From positions 33,748,899 to 33,812,898 of the forward strand of contig OX365951.1 of the NCBI GenBank assembly GCA_947247005.1: 64,000 nt of DNA, given 5' to 3'. Below are positions 1 to 12,529 of the stretch, one piece after another (the stretch's first letter is position 1; each line of letters starts with the position of its first letter). Source of the DNA: Spisula solida. Lineage: Eukaryota > Mollusca > Bivalvia > Venerida > Mactridae. Below the pieces are notes generated by a model, which worked only from the letters and a program-made list of their open reading frames with translations, made no database searches and was not told the origin of the DNA. The translations under genes were made by a program, and so were the position numbers.

Positions 1-149
1 GACTTGGTTTTTATAAGTTATGGTTATATGTAAGTTTCGGTGTTCCAAATAGGGCATACATTAGTTTATAAGTATTGCACTAATTTATCTTAGGTCAATT
101 ATTTTAAAGCAAGTTTATCCAGTAATTATTTTTTCTTTCGTCATTGGCA

Positions 150-222
150 TGTGACTTCCTGAGATCTAACTCGGCACATCTCGCACTTGAAGGGGGCGCT
201 CTACCACTTGGCTATCGAGGAG
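150..222 (-). repeat. tRNA-derived SINE head
   Basis: On the minus strand the sequence contains a good RNA polymerase III A box (ATAGCCAAGTGG, positions 215-204) followed about 35 bases later by a degenerate B box (GAGTTAGATCTC, about 171-160). The order and spacing match a tRNA-like SINE promoter. The B box departs from the GGTTCGANTCC consensus and no clean acceptor stem forms, so this is a SINE relic and not a functional tRNA gene. The body and tail were not delimited. Confidence 0.55.
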
Positions 223-1159
223 CATAAATTCCTAGCTTCTCACATGGCGGTGGTCCACATATGCCAGCGAAACACATGCCTGTGTAACGTCCCGGACGGA
301 CAGACACCATACTTATCCTGTCATTCTACTCTAATGACAATCTACAAGGTTTATATATTGTGCATATTGTGCAATTACCTCCCTTTAAGCATTCCGGGAC
401 CCTTACATTTGCTATTTTGTTGGGGTGTGGGCGAAGGTACAAAATATTGCAGCATGACTTACCATCTGTAACCACACATTGGTTTTCATTATCTGATTCT
501 TCTCATCCTGAAATTAATGAAATAAAACAAATCAAATAACAAACTTAATATAATTAGTAAAACAAGAGCCAGTTCAATCAGTTTCAAAACCAATCTCTCT
601 ACTTGAGAGAAATGGTAACAGAAACAATGAACACAACTTCCCAAATATTATTCTTGTTTCTGATATCTAGACACACTCATCGGAATTGTTCCTGCTAACC
701 TAACATAACATAACCTTTGCCTCGTGTTAAGGCTCTTCTGTGAATGATTGTCGCTGTATGGTCCCAATGCAAATATCTTCAAAAACCACCCGCCCCCCCC
801 TGATAATAGTATACACGTATATGGCTAGGATACCGCACACACCTACTTAATAATTAACTTATACAGTACAAACTCTCCTCTCCAGAGCGGCCCTCTGTAG
901 AGGAACAACCTGCATATAACAACACCTTCAAAATTCCCCTAAGGTTACGTTTACTATAAATTCGAATTGAAAATATTACATTAAGTCGTACAGGGAACCT
1001 CTGTATAGAGCAACAACCTCTAAACAACGTCTAATGTTTGCAGCTCCCAAAGGGTTTGCTCTGCAGAGGTTATACTATATTTTCGTTCTGACGCGAAAGG
1101 TTGATAATAGATTCCATGAAACTGGTAAGGTCCCCATGACTGTTATTTTTTGACATGTA
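223..1159. other. Non-coding stretch, no gene recognised
   Basis: The stretch is AT-rich. The short open frame at 187-471 runs through the SINE head and shows no domain. Nothing else is recognisable except a short C-run near 788. Confidence 0.5.
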
Positions 1160-1380
1160 CAGGGTGTTACAAAAGTTTGTTCTCAAAATTTAAATTAATA
1201 TCAAGTGTTACATAGTAGACAATTTTAATTGCTTACTATACTAACTTCATTTAATGCCAGAAAAGTTGGAACATTTGTAGACCCGTCGGGAATTTAAATT
1301 GAAAATGTTACAGTCTTCAGAGATCAGAAAAATGAACTATTTAATGTAAAACATTGAGAACGAAATTTGTTGACACCCTG
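1160..1380. mobile_element. 221-bp MITE with mariner-like termini (TA target duplication)
   Basis: The left end reads CAGGGTGTTACAAAAG and continues to GTTCTCAA. The right end is its imperfect inverse, ending GTTGACACCCTG, giving inverted repeats of about 27 bases. Both ends are bordered by the dinucleotide TA (1158-1159 and 1381-1382), the target duplication expected of Tc1/mariner elements. There is no coding capacity, so it would be a non-autonomous miniature element. The boundaries are read directly; the superfamily is inferred from the TA duplication. Confidence 0.75.
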
Positions 1381-1383
1381 TAG

Positions 1384-3005
1384 ATCTAAACGACAACTCG
1401 CATCGATCGTAAAACGTGGGATTTGTTGACAGATTGTCTCTTAATATGGTCTTATAAATGAGAGGTGACATTTGAGGTGTTTGCAGGCAGGTTTTGATAT
1501 TGTCGACTTTTCACAGGGGGTCTTTATCCAGTGTTTTATTAAGTTTTGGGGAATGGTGCCGGGGCACATAAGGATGGAGAATTGCGGAGCCGTAACCACT
1601 AAAATAGAGGAAATATTAATTGTGTTGTGATAAAGGCAATGTTTTGTTTTCATAAATGGGTTATAATAGTTAGGAAAAGTATTTAAAAAGACTTCGTATA
1701 ATGTATTAAACGGCACCGTTCACATTATCGTGTAGGCTACACCTAGAAATAATTTGTTGTTTGGTATATACTTGTCCATGTATAACTCGCTGGAGACTAC
1801 TCTAGCCTTATCAATAAATAAACATTGATAATCTAAACACTTCACGGTCGACAGAGCCCTTGTTATCAGCGTAGATTGAAATATTATATGCATTAAAAGT
1901 GATTATGCACAAGATTGCAGAAAGATTGACATCGAAAATGCATTTAATTTTCAATTATAAACAAAGGCTTATCATCGACAAACTACATGTACATGTATTG
2001 TTGATTGGACCATCACATATGCTCGACATAGACCGGATGCTCGTAATAATGATGTTCGTATTAAAGGGACACATTATTATACAACATAGAGCAAATTCGC
2101 CGGACTTTGAAATTTGCTCGACATTGACCGGATGCTCGTGACATCGATGCTCGTCTTATCGAGGTTTTACTGTTTAAGTAACATACATATACATACATGT
2201 CGACCAACATGTTGCTGTGTAAGATTTTACCAAATGATAATGGTTAAAGACAAGCTCCGTTATCTGCTTTCACAAGATATTACATTTCCATTATGTCCCA
2301 AAATTACATTTCAACGAGCACATCAATATTGTGACACAATGAAGCTAGAGAATAAATCAAAATAACACGTACTGAATCTTGATTTACAACTACCGCTATC
2401 TATTGTTCATATTCGTCTTAACACGGAAGTAAAACTTTCTATTCGACTTGAGAAACAGTTGAAATTGCAGAACTTTTATTATAACAACGGGTCCCGAGAC
2501 GAGTTTAAAGTTCACATCCTTCATTAAAGGTTGTAGAGATGGTTGGCTACTAATTTCTCAGACAACACTTTGCCTACAATCTCGCAGACATTACTGTTTC
2601 TACACTTATGATTGTTTTTTAAACTTATTTAATGTTTTCAGCAAATTAGTGTCATGTCCGTAACGTGTACCGGTATTTTGATAAATGTAGTGTTGGTTTA
2701 TTCCAAGTTTAAGGGGCACATTGTTTGCAGTAGGCTTATGTTGCTAGACAGTGTATTACGTTCATAAATGTGCTCGGTTGTTGACGTTTTATTTGTCCAA
2801 AGTTATGACATTTGTATATCTAGTTTTCAGTCTACTAGTTGAAGTTGGGTTTTCAACATTTATAATTAAGTTTTTTTGGTTTCATTACCAAATCGTCAAG
2901 CATCCATTTGAGAATGGGCATTTTCATCCACCGTGGTGATTGTTTTTTATGACATAAAAGAACAGATAAATGTACTAGTCGGTACTAAAACCTACTACAA
3001 TGTAC
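1384..3005. other. Non-coding stretch with a small duplicated motif
   Basis: No gene is recognised. A short motif around TGCTCGACATNGACCGGATGC occurs twice, at about 2020 and 2115, the second within 100 bases of the first; this local duplication is what opens the small plus-strand frames here. The remainder is AT-rich and featureless. Confidence 0.45.
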
Positions 3006-3014
3006 CAAGAAATT

Positions 3015-3200
3015 ATTTCGCGCGATTTAAGTTCGCAGAGTCCGCGAATGGTTTAAATTCGCGAAAATAAGTCGCCGCGAAAGTGCTAAAAACCTTAACA
3101 TGGACACTTGCGGGAAACTTAAAAACGCGAAAATAAGTATTCGCGAATATGTCGACGATCAGCAAAACGCGGAAGTTAGTATTCGCGAAAGTAAATTGGT
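3015..3200. repeat. TTCGCGAAA-rich dispersed repeat
   Basis: The motif TTCGCGAAAATAAGT and variants recur about six times in 190 bases (for example near 3058, 3128, 3140 and 3182), in an otherwise CpG-poor region. It resembles the 'cgaaaataagt' class of non-autonomous repeats found in many animal genomes. The ends could not be set. Confidence 0.5.
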
Positions 3201-5840
3201 TTATTATATAGACAGGCGAACAGTCGGGTTATATAATATCATTTGTGTTACCGCTGCTTTCCTGTAAGGACAATTCTACAGTAATCTAAAACCTTGTTCC
3301 ATCTCTTCATTTTCTTCCATTAATTCTGTACAAGTAAAACAAGGCAGGAAATTGGCAATTTTGCTGGTTTTGTAGAATCAATACCAATAACACTGTATTA
3401 AAGACAGCCAACATGAACTACACTACACCGAATGTTTCATGATTTTACTCGTTGCCTTACGTTTCGTCTTGTGAGTAAATATTCATGACATACGTGGTTG
3501 TGACTGTTATGTACAATAATACAGTCAAACCTATACAAATGGGCCACCTGAATACAACAGCCACCCATGTTCAACAACCAGAATTATGAAATCAGAAATG
3601 GTCATTTTTATACCAAGTACACGACGTGTATACATTTTGATGAATTCTTTGACTGGTTGCTTAGACAGGGTCAGTCTGTATACTAACCATATTCAGTAAA
3701 CACCATCATGCAGTATTATAAACTACGTGACTTCACGGTAGAATTAATTTAATTCATATAAATTTTTTGGAATAATTAAAGTATGAAATATCCGGAAGTA
3801 ATGGTAAAATTGAGGTTGGGATAATTTTGTTAATAGGATGGGTAGTTTCAAGTATTTGGTAAGCCTTAAATGACTATGGACGAACGTGTTGTATGCCTTG
3901 ATCTGCCTTGATCAGGAATTTAACTCGTAAACCCCATTCAAGAGGCGGACGCTCCAACCTTATGGGTGGCTTCTGCTGTTCGCATTATGTTGTTACACAA
4001 ATGTTATCTTGAATTCTCGAGACGGTGAATATTACTTCGACATAACGAAAACAAATATATATCTCATTCTAACTTATGCCCATCGGTGTCCATTAACTTA
4101 TGCCATCGTATTTCAGCGAGCCGATAATTTGTGTAAAACTTACCACTGACTTATTTGACGAACACCAGCGTACGTTCGGCATACGTTGTCATTATACGCA
4201 GTAATGTGACAGGGACATGGGGGAATTCAGAGATTGTGACATGCATACCGATATGTTTCCATTCAGCAACAAAACTGTCATTAAGAAATGCATATAAATT
4301 GGAAATCTACCAGTATTGCAGGCTTATGCATGTTGGCATGCATTCACGTTGTGCAATGGTTAAACTTACCATGTTCAAGAATACTCATACACTATATTCA
4401 TATTGACAAGTTACATTGATAGAATGGTACGCGTAAAATGTCTCAACTCAACATTTAAAAGCAACTACATGCACATGGTAACAGTTTGGCTATGGATTAA
4501 AATCTCGAAGCCCCCAGAAGCACCAAGTACACATACTGCGTACAAACGTTGCTCATACATTGCGTACCCAAGGGTAGGCCACGAGGCTGTCCTGTCTTTT
4601 ATCTTTGTTGATATGAACTGCAACAATTCGTATTCACGACTCGAAATACTAGCGAACATGGTATTACTATGAGGAAAGACAAACTAAACTACTATTAATT
4701 TAAATGCCATTGACTGTGATTTTAATTTGATTTTTGAAAACATTGGTCATACTTATTTGTAGATTCAGCTTCTGGTACAAAAATTACTATCTGTTTCAAT
4801 ACAAACACATTCTCGTTCACCAGAGTATTCTTCACCTGTGATATCATCTGGGAACTTGACTAACCACTGATGTATGAGGATGATACAAACATATCATATG
4901 AATGGTTGTTGTGTCATTGAGCGCAAAGGGTATCCGGATTATTTAAATTTAATATTGTGCGATTTTTCTGGCGTTTAGAGGATAATCTCGCGTACAATAT
5001 TAGTAATAGTTTTAGAAAATTTTATTTTCAATTTGAGACAATTTGAGGTATGTACAACATCCATTCTATATTTTCGTTTGTTTGCAAGCACGAAGTTAGT
5101 CAATGTAGGTGATAGAATGTCTTCAGTGTTCGATGAATAAGTCAGTCATTTCAGGATAAAGTCGGTGAGACGGAAACACGATTGTCCCACAATCAGTCCA
5201 GCAGATAATGCCTGTAAGTACCAGTTGTCATTTCATGTCCCATGCAGCTTGAGTACGAGGATGTAGGGTGACGTCCGCTGCTTCTACTCGTATATATCAT
5301 GTAGCCTGTATGTTTTAATCATAGGCTAATGTAAAATCAATGTAATCATTATAATGCTATTCAAAACCCATCGATGCAAGAGAGCATTCGCCAAGGTTGA
5401 TTGGTATTATTTCACTTATAACACCAACTAGCCATCAAGTTATGTATTAGATTCGGTATCACGCCAGCAAAACTGGATAATATTCGTTTCCCGCTGTTTT
5501 TCAATTTTTGAAAAAGGATTTATTATGCTTTTCTGTCACGATGAACGATGTGATTCAATCTAATGCAACAATTCCGTAATCAAGTTGTCACACAGACCAT
5601 GTCAGGATTGCGACAGTAAGAATGTAATTTTCTTCCATTCCAGGGCAGACGTGAATAAGTGTGGACGTTGAGGAACATTGGAACATTGCCTTGGTCCATT
5701 CGTCATTCCGCTAAGTGAGCTGCCGGTTTGGTGCGGCCTCTCAGTAACAACTTGTTGTAGTCCAAAACTTAAAAATAAATATTGCGGTTACAAAATGCTC
5801 ACATACAATCCGTTTTGACTATTCCAAAACACACGAAATA
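3201..5840. other. Non-coding stretch, no gene recognised
   Basis: AT-rich sequence with several short frames of under 90 codons on both strands, overlapping one another and without recognisable domains or signal sequences. No splice-bounded exon could be matched to a known family. Confidence 0.4.
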
Positions 5841-5879
5841 TAGATTTTAGTGGTGGCCGTCCAATGGTCCTCTGTGGCG

Positions 5880-6335
5880 ATGACGGGAGGTCAACTGGTT
5901 CTGTGTGGACTGGCGATCTCATGGTCATATGTGTGCAGTTCACTCGTCCTGTGTGGGTGGTTCACTTTTCCTGTGCAAGTGGTCCACTAGTCCTGTGTGG
6001 GCGGTTCACTGGTCCTATGTGTGCAGTTCACTGGTCCTGTGTGGGCGGTTCAGTTGTCCTATGTGTGCAGTTCACTCACTGATCCTGTGTGGGCGGTTCA
6101 GTAGTCCAGTGTGGGCGGTTTAGTAGTCCTGTGTGCGGTTCACTAGTCCTGTGTGGGCGGTTCACTGGTTCTGTTTGGGCGGTTCACTAGTCCTGTGTGG
6201 CAGTTCACTGGCCCTGTTTGGCAGTTCACTGGTCCTGTGTGGCAGTTCACTGGTCCTGTGTGGGTGGTTCACTAGTCCTGTGTGGCAGTTCACTGGTACT
6301 GTGTGGGCGGTCTACTAGTCATGTGTGGGCATTTC
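5880..6335 (+). repeat. 22-bp minisatellite
   Basis: The unit GGTCCTGTGTGGGCGGTTCA and variants are reiterated about 20 times, with indels giving 19- to 22-bp spacings. The array is G/T-rich on the plus strand, unlike its surroundings. Several overlapping open frames with repeated Ser-Leu-Val-Leu-Cys-Gly run through it; they follow from the repeat and are not evidence for a gene. Confidence 0.85.
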
Positions 6336-6859
6336 TTGCTTTCTCTACTTGTATGCAAGTACCGTCAAAACCCTTTTAGGATGCATACATTCTGGTGGCT
6401 GCTGTATCTATGTGACCATTGCCACAAGTTCAACAATATTCATTTTAACCGAAAACCATGCATCTTTACCAGTATCGACCTATAAGCTTCTCGACTCTGA
6501 CATAGAACCCATGTCTAATAAAACTCACTAGACGCGATCGTTTTTGTTTTGTCGCGATGAAATAACCATTTCCACAGCAGTTCGGTTCATATGAAACTAA
6601 ATATACGAAAAGCAATTCTTTAAGCATTTCATTCCACCATATTTTAGCGTGATGAATCGGTTTTTTATTCATGGTACTCTAATGTTACATCAGAGAATCA
6701 CGTCTTATTGATTGGCGTATTCTAGTTAATATAATCAAGTTATAGGGAATGAATGTATTGTCTCTGACAAAATAAATACTCATCATACAGAAGTGTATGT
6801 TAAGTGCTTTCCGTACTGGCTCACAATCGTTCAGAGCGTATAAACATATCAAGTACTGT

Positions 6860-7075
6860 AAAAACATTGTTTTGCGAGGGAGTTTTTTCGTTGATTTCGT
6901 TGTTGCACTCGGCCACGAAATATAATCCCCACGACTAATCGTCCTTCCAAAAACGGAACATATGATTACCCTTCCATATTTTGTAATCCACGAATTTACG
7001 ACCTCACGAAAATGCATTTTTATCTTTTGAATCTACGAAATTTAATACCCACGAAAATATGTGATTTTACACTAT
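6860..7075. repeat. CACGAAATTTAA-type dispersed repeat
   Basis: Recurrent short blocks of the form 'ccacgaaatataat', 'ccacgaatttacga' and 'cccacgaaaatatgtg' run through this stretch. The same blocks occur near 33,270-33,350, so this is a dispersed, probably SINE- or MITE-like repeat. Ends are approximate. Confidence 0.5.
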
Positions 7076-7224
7076 ATGAGCATTCTTCCTCATGGAGAAG
7101 CGGGGGCCAAAGAAAAGAACAGTAATCAGGGTTGAATGGAGAAATATTGTTGAGGCGACCTTACTATCCGAACCGCTTCAAAGAGGATAAGGTAAGGTAC
7201 ATCTACCATGCTCACATTGACATT

Positions 7225-8470
7225 TGTTCTAAACATACGCACTTGTTTTTACAAACACCGTGTCTCTAACCCTTAAAGCAAGTACGAATAGTGTCCTAAA
7301 CGTACGCACGTTATTTTTTACAAACACCGTGTCTCTAACCCTTAAAGCAAGTACGAATAGTGTCCTAAACGTACGCACGTTATTTTTTACAAACACCGTG
7401 TCTCTAACCCTTAAAGCAAGTACGAATAGTGTCCTAAACGTACGCACGTTATTTTTTACAAACACCGTGTCTCTAACCCTTAAAGCAAGTACGAATAGTG
7501 TCCTAAACGTACGCACGTTATTTTTTACAAACACCGTGTCTCTAACCCTTAAAGCAAGTACGAATAGTGTCCTAAACGTACGCACGTTATTTTTTACAAA
7601 CACCGTGTCGCTAACCCTTAAAGCAAGTACAAATAGTGTCCTAAATATACGCACGTTGTTTTTACAAACACCGTGTCTCTAACCCTTAAAGCAAGTACGA
7701 TTGGTGTCCTAAACATACGCAAGTTTATTTTACAAACACCGTGTCTCTAACCCTTAAAGCAAGTACGATTGATGTCCTAAACATACGCAAGTTGTTTTTA
7801 CAAACACCGTGTCTCTAACCCTTAAAGCAAGTACGAATAGTGACCTAAACGTACGCACGTTATTTTTTACAAACACCGTGTCTCTAACCCTTAAAGCAAG
7901 TACGAATAGTGTCCTAAACGTACGCACGTTATTTTTTACAAACACCGTGTCTCTAACCCTTAAAGCAAGTACGAATAGTGTCCTAAACGTACGCACGTTA
8001 TTTTTTACAAACACCGTGTCTCTAACCCTTAAAGTAACTACGAATAGTGTCCTAAACATACGCAAGTTCTTTTTACAAACACCGTGTCTCTAACCCTTAA
8101 AGCAAGTACGATTGATGTCCTAAACATACGCAAGTTTTTTTACAAACACCGTGTCTCTAACCCTTAAAGCAAGTACGATTGATGTCCTAAACATACGCAA
8201 GTTTTTTTACAAACACCGTGTCTCTAACCCTTAAAGTAACTACGAATAGTGTCCTAAACATACGCAAGTTTTTTTACAAACACCGTGTCTCTAACCCTTA
8301 AAGTAACTACGAATAGTGTCCTAAACATACGCAAGTTTTTTTACAAACACCGTGTCTCTAACCCTTAAAGTAACTACGAATAGTGTCCTAAACATACGCA
8401 AGTTTTTTTACAAACACCGTGTCTCTAACCCTTAAAACAACTACGAATAGTGTCCTAAACATACGGAATA
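7225..8470. repeat. 69-bp minisatellite array (about 18 units)
   Basis: A tandem array whose first units are exactly 69 bp apart (for example ACAAACACCG at 7251 and 7320). Later units are 67-69 bp and more divergent ('gtaactacgaatag' variant from about 8036). Because 69 is a multiple of three and the unit lacks stops, both strands show long repetitive frames (7229-7654 minus, 7260-7682 plus and others); these are artefacts. Each unit contains CTAACCCTTA, one mismatch from two telomere repeats read on the minus strand. Several nearly identical units early in the array suggest recent homogenisation. Confidence 0.92.
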
Positions 8471-8885
8471 TTGATCTAACCGTATGAACAATCGATCTAT
8501 ATACCAGTCCGAAAATGGTCATTTCTAAACGTACGAAATATCAAGCTAGTGGTATCAACACTTGAAAAACTATTACGAAGAAATACAACGGAGGTTGTGC
8601 AACTACCGTGTACGAGCACTTGTATGTATATTGTCCCGTGTATTCGCATACAAGTGTGATATGTTTGCCATAAGTCTCTCACTTAGAAACTACACACACC
8701 TTGGTGACGAAATGCTCAAAAATATTGTTCACGTAGTAGTTAGTACACGGTGCACGATCATATTCTCAACCTCCTTATGTCCTAAAAGTACAAATACAAG
8801 AACAATCAATCAACAAGCACGAAACGTGTCCAAAATGTACGAAATATCGATCTAACAATATGAACCCTCGATCTACAAGATTTAA
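8470..8885. repeat. Flank of the 69-bp array with dispersed related motifs
   Basis: The motif 'cctaaac[ag]tacg[ga]aata' followed by 'gatctaaccgtatgaac' occurs at about 8455, 8523 and 8830 with intervening unrelated sequence. It appears to be the degenerate end of the array, or an older unit from which it arose. No gene is recognised. Confidence 0.45.
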
Positions 8886-10460
8886 AGTACAAATAAACAA
8901 GTACATTATTACGGTAAGTTTAGTTAATCTACAATTCGCACTTTTACTAAAATGATGACTTTTATCACTCGGCGACAATTAATATGTGTTTCGTGTACTA
9001 GAATCATTTCCGGTGTTTGAATTTCAGACGTTAAATAAATTGAATTGAGACATGAAGACACATTATGCGGGGAGTACATTCCGTTCCAAGGACTGACGAA
9101 ACGTGTTTGTAATACCAGTTGGTGTTATATATGTTATACAGCCAAACATTGTGTCAGTGCGGTCATCTGTGTTAGCAACCACTCCTCTTAAGCCGTCAAT
9201 ATAAATAAATCCCAACTTTATTATAGTTACGGCAGAAAGAGTGCAGTAAATGTAATCATGTCACTGGATAAAATGCAATAACTATTATACTGCACTGAAA
9301 ATGAGGCTATTTTACTACCACAACCTCAGTTGAACTATATGTTACAAATCAAAAAGAGAACAACTAAACACTCGAATATAATAATTTATATATAGATCTA
9401 GTAAGCTCTCGGACTACTCCCTTCACTAAATCTAGTCTAACTTCTAGTCTCGAGTATATTTTGTCTTGTAACATTTTTTTATCATCAGATGATCTATTCG
9501 CGTACTTTAAAGGTTTATTGCAAATTTCCAGATGTATTCTCCTTTATAAGTGGACTTCGGATCTCTTGCATTCAAATTTCTAAAAACATTGATTTGAATA
9601 AAGAGTGCGTCTAAAATTTGTTCTGATAACACACGCACTTTCTTTCAAGTATCACTGTGACTTCCACGCGTCTGATTAATTGAGAGAATAGAAATGGTGC
9701 TAAAATTTTAATTTGACGATAGAAAAAAACCCAGTGCAACCTAGCTGTTCTAACCAACCAGTAAAGGGATGTATTAAATATTGCAGTTTAAAGCAGGTCA
9801 TGCTTAAATACAGGCACATGTATATTTAATCATTAATGTATAAAATGTCTGATTATGATTTAACACATCTGACTGCCAAACATGGGTGGTTGCTTCATTC
9901 TGGTGATTATTAACTTTTACTTTCCAGTAGAACACATTCTATAAAACCGAAACCAGTCGGTTAGAAAAATTCAATGTGAAATAATGCTAGATCTACTAAA
10001 CTTCTGGTTTTAGTATTTTCATTAAGTTCCAATCCCTTATTTGGCAGCGGTTGGTACATTTATTCAAATTTGACGACCGTTGCATAATTTTACCGATGGT
10101 ATTCCACTTTATTATACAAGGCAAGGCTTTGGTTACCGTATTAAACAAAGCTTCTTTCTCTTATTGTCGAAGAACAATGCTCTCCTCCAGCCAACGATAA
10201 CATCAGAATACTAAATTACGTTCATGGTCACTAATACGCAATTTATTTATTCCGAAATCAATGATCGAAATGTCTTCTTATAAAAGTGAATGAACCCGCG
10301 GGTCGAATCCCCAACCTTTTGAACTACACCAATACCGAGTGGTTTCATTTTGACCGGGCTACTTTCTTGCAGAGCCTGTAATGTTTTTCGTATACCTGTA
10401 AGCTGTTCTTTTTGTGTCTTTGTTTACAACAATTAAAATCAGGGTTATATAATGTCTTGT
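8886..10460. other. Non-coding stretch, no gene recognised
   Basis: AT-rich with no exon-like open frame. Near 10,290-10,350 the minus strand has GGATTCGACCC (B-box-like) just after TGGTGTAGTTCAAAAGG, possibly a deleted SINE head, but the spacing is too short for a confident call. Confidence 0.35.
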
Positions 10461-10469
10461 TCATTTTTA

Positions 10470-10730
10470 GGTCACCTAAGCTATTAAGATCGGTATGTGT
10501 CTGTTGTCCGTCCGTCGCCAACAATTCATTCAAACAACTTCTCCTCCTAAACTGCTTGGCCAATTTGAAGAAACATTACTAGGATGATACTAGGATGGTC
10601 CTCAGTCAGATTGCTAATTGTTATTTAATTTAAAAACATGGCCACCAGGGGCGGGGCTTGTTTTTTTCAAAAAAAACTTTGAAAACTCTTCTCAGAAATT
10701 GCTGGCCCGATTTCAAAATAATTTCATTCA
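10470..10730 (+). repeat. Dispersed repeat typical of bivalve genomes
   Basis: The segment starts around GGTCACCTAAGCTATTAAG and contains 'gttgtccgtccgtcgccaacaa', then a block about clearing 'acttctcctcctaaactgcttggccaatttgaagaaa', then 'aaaacatggccaccaggggcggggc' and 'gaaaactcttctcagaaattgctggcc' (quoted in parts). I recognise this order of blocks as a widespread, degenerate molluscan repeat, from general familiarity and not from a database search. It is one basis for the bivalve assignment. The frame at 10,658-10,870 is an artefact of it. Confidence 0.6.
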
Positions 10731-11179
10731 ATAAAGCACTCACTCTCACACTTGATGACCATTCAGATAAGTTGTGTCAAGATGACAAGATAAGCATGAA
10801 GTTAGGTGCAGCTTTAAGTGAAGCGTTAATACTACAGAAACAAACGCTACAATCGTTAAGAAGTTGTTGAGTTTGACCTTTCCATAAAATGTTGGGTCCG
10901 ACCTTTCCAAGTCTATATTTCTACCTTCACTCATCGTTCGATTTGTTCTCCTACTCTTTCGGTAAGAAATGAAGTACATTGTAGAAGTTAACGAATGTCA
11001 CAGAACCCGAGTATGTGTAATAAACAAAAGTTTGCAAGATTCTATCTTGCCGGACGGGAGACGGTTCAGGCATAGTATATGGAACAAACAATATCAGAAC
11101 GGGTAGCTATGTTGAATTCCTGCGTTTAATAAATTTTGCTTTATTTATACTTGATATTAACAATATATTGACAATATAG

Positions 11180-12160
11180 ATCTACTAGGTTTGTATGGCT
11201 TTCAAAAACAAGTATTCTGGAACATTTTTATTAAATTTAAACCAACAGTAAATAAAATATTTAAAAAGGAGGCCAAACCTCGCGAACAAAAAGAGAAAAT
11301 GTTATCAACATAACCTTTAAAACGAATACAAATCAGGTTGAACTATATGCCCACATCAGACTCAATACACTGATACATTAGCTGAAAAAACACACACTTA
11401 AGCTAACACTGTGATGGAAGAAACCAAACTATTGACACTTGCTGCAGTCCTGACAATTACTACAAGAGCTGATGGACACGGTTGTATAAATATAATTGTT
11501 GGCTGAAATCGTCGTTAAAAGTACAATAAGCTGTTTGTTCATTTTCGAATTTTGAACAAATAAATGTACTTCAGCGTTCTGGCTATAAATTATACGAGTT
11601 TTTATACAGTCGCATGCTTAAATATTCCATCTAAACACTTAATATGTACGCCAGATCAGGACAGCATATCAATTTCACGTTAATGTCTTTTAAAAATGCA
11701 AATTACGATATAATTTGTTATAATTTAGAGAACCAACAGAGATTTTACGACTTATCTTAAGATATGTTTAACTAATTGTTATATTATGTAATCTTTGAGC
11801 CATTAAACGAGAAACATGGATGATGATTTTATTGACAGTTGTTTAAATAAATCAAATAAAATGTTAATCCAATTCAACAAGACGAGGATTTTCAAAGGCA
11901 TTATAAAACATTTAAACTGAATTGGAAACTATATGCACTTAAACTATTGACATCTCACCAGAGCACCTTGTCCAAATAACAGAGCATGTTCTTAATATAT
12001 ATTCCTGCATAAAACTGCTCACAACAGACTTAATTCACACATGCATAAGCTGAAGACAGCACAGATAACAATTAAGCTGCATTTTTGATGAAGGAAACCA
12101 AACTACTGACACTTGCTTCAGTCCTGAAAATTACTATAAGATGTGAGGGGAATGGTTTGT
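11180..12160. repeat. Direct duplication, about 670-bp offset
   Basis: Blocks at about 11,340-11,480 ('gaaaccaaactattgacac', 'gcagtcctgacaattacta') recur at about 12,000-12,150 ('gaaaccaaactactgacac', 'tcagtcctgaaaattacta') in the same order and orientation, with divergence and indels. This is an old local duplication in non-coding sequence. The short minus-strand frames at 12,134-12,392 extend out of the second copy. Confidence 0.55.
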
Positions 12161-12529
12161 CCACTCCCAGTGACGGACATTCAGGAACTCTACGGCACGA
12201 CACATGGTCTCAAGAAGACACATTTGTCGAAGGTGCTGGTGTGTCAGTAACGGAGGCATAAGAGAAGAATGACATAGAGAAGACATCAGAGCATTTACAT
12301 GGCCAATTACACTCGCAAGATAACACCACACAGCATCCCGAGTAAACGTCAGTGTACAACATACTACTACGATGATTTAGTAGGATAATCATTTATTAAG
12401 TGAAAGTAGAAGCCAGTACAATGTTCTGGTCTACTATTCCTCACCAAATGACATAAAACGAGAGTCGTCAGGTAAGTTCGTGGACAGTCATCTTATAATT
12501 TTCACATACTAGTATAGCAAAGTTATGTA

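Noticed and set aside
150..222. Functional tRNA gene
   Set aside because: A and B boxes are present but the B box is degenerate and no acceptor or anticodon stem forms; a SINE head is the better reading. The same applies at 25.6 and 56.3 kb.
5864..6379. Overlapping Cys/Val-rich frames
   Set aside because: They track the 22-bp minisatellite in several frames at once.
7229..8093. Long repetitive open frames on both strands
   Set aside because: They arise from a stop-free 69-bp tandem unit; both strands are open equally and there is no start context or domain.
12134..12331. LNVRHWEWTNH on the minus strand, resembling the NVWLxxEW motif of nicotinic receptors
   Set aside because: One residue is missing from the motif, no splice sites fit, and the segment is part of a local duplication whose other copy does not encode it.
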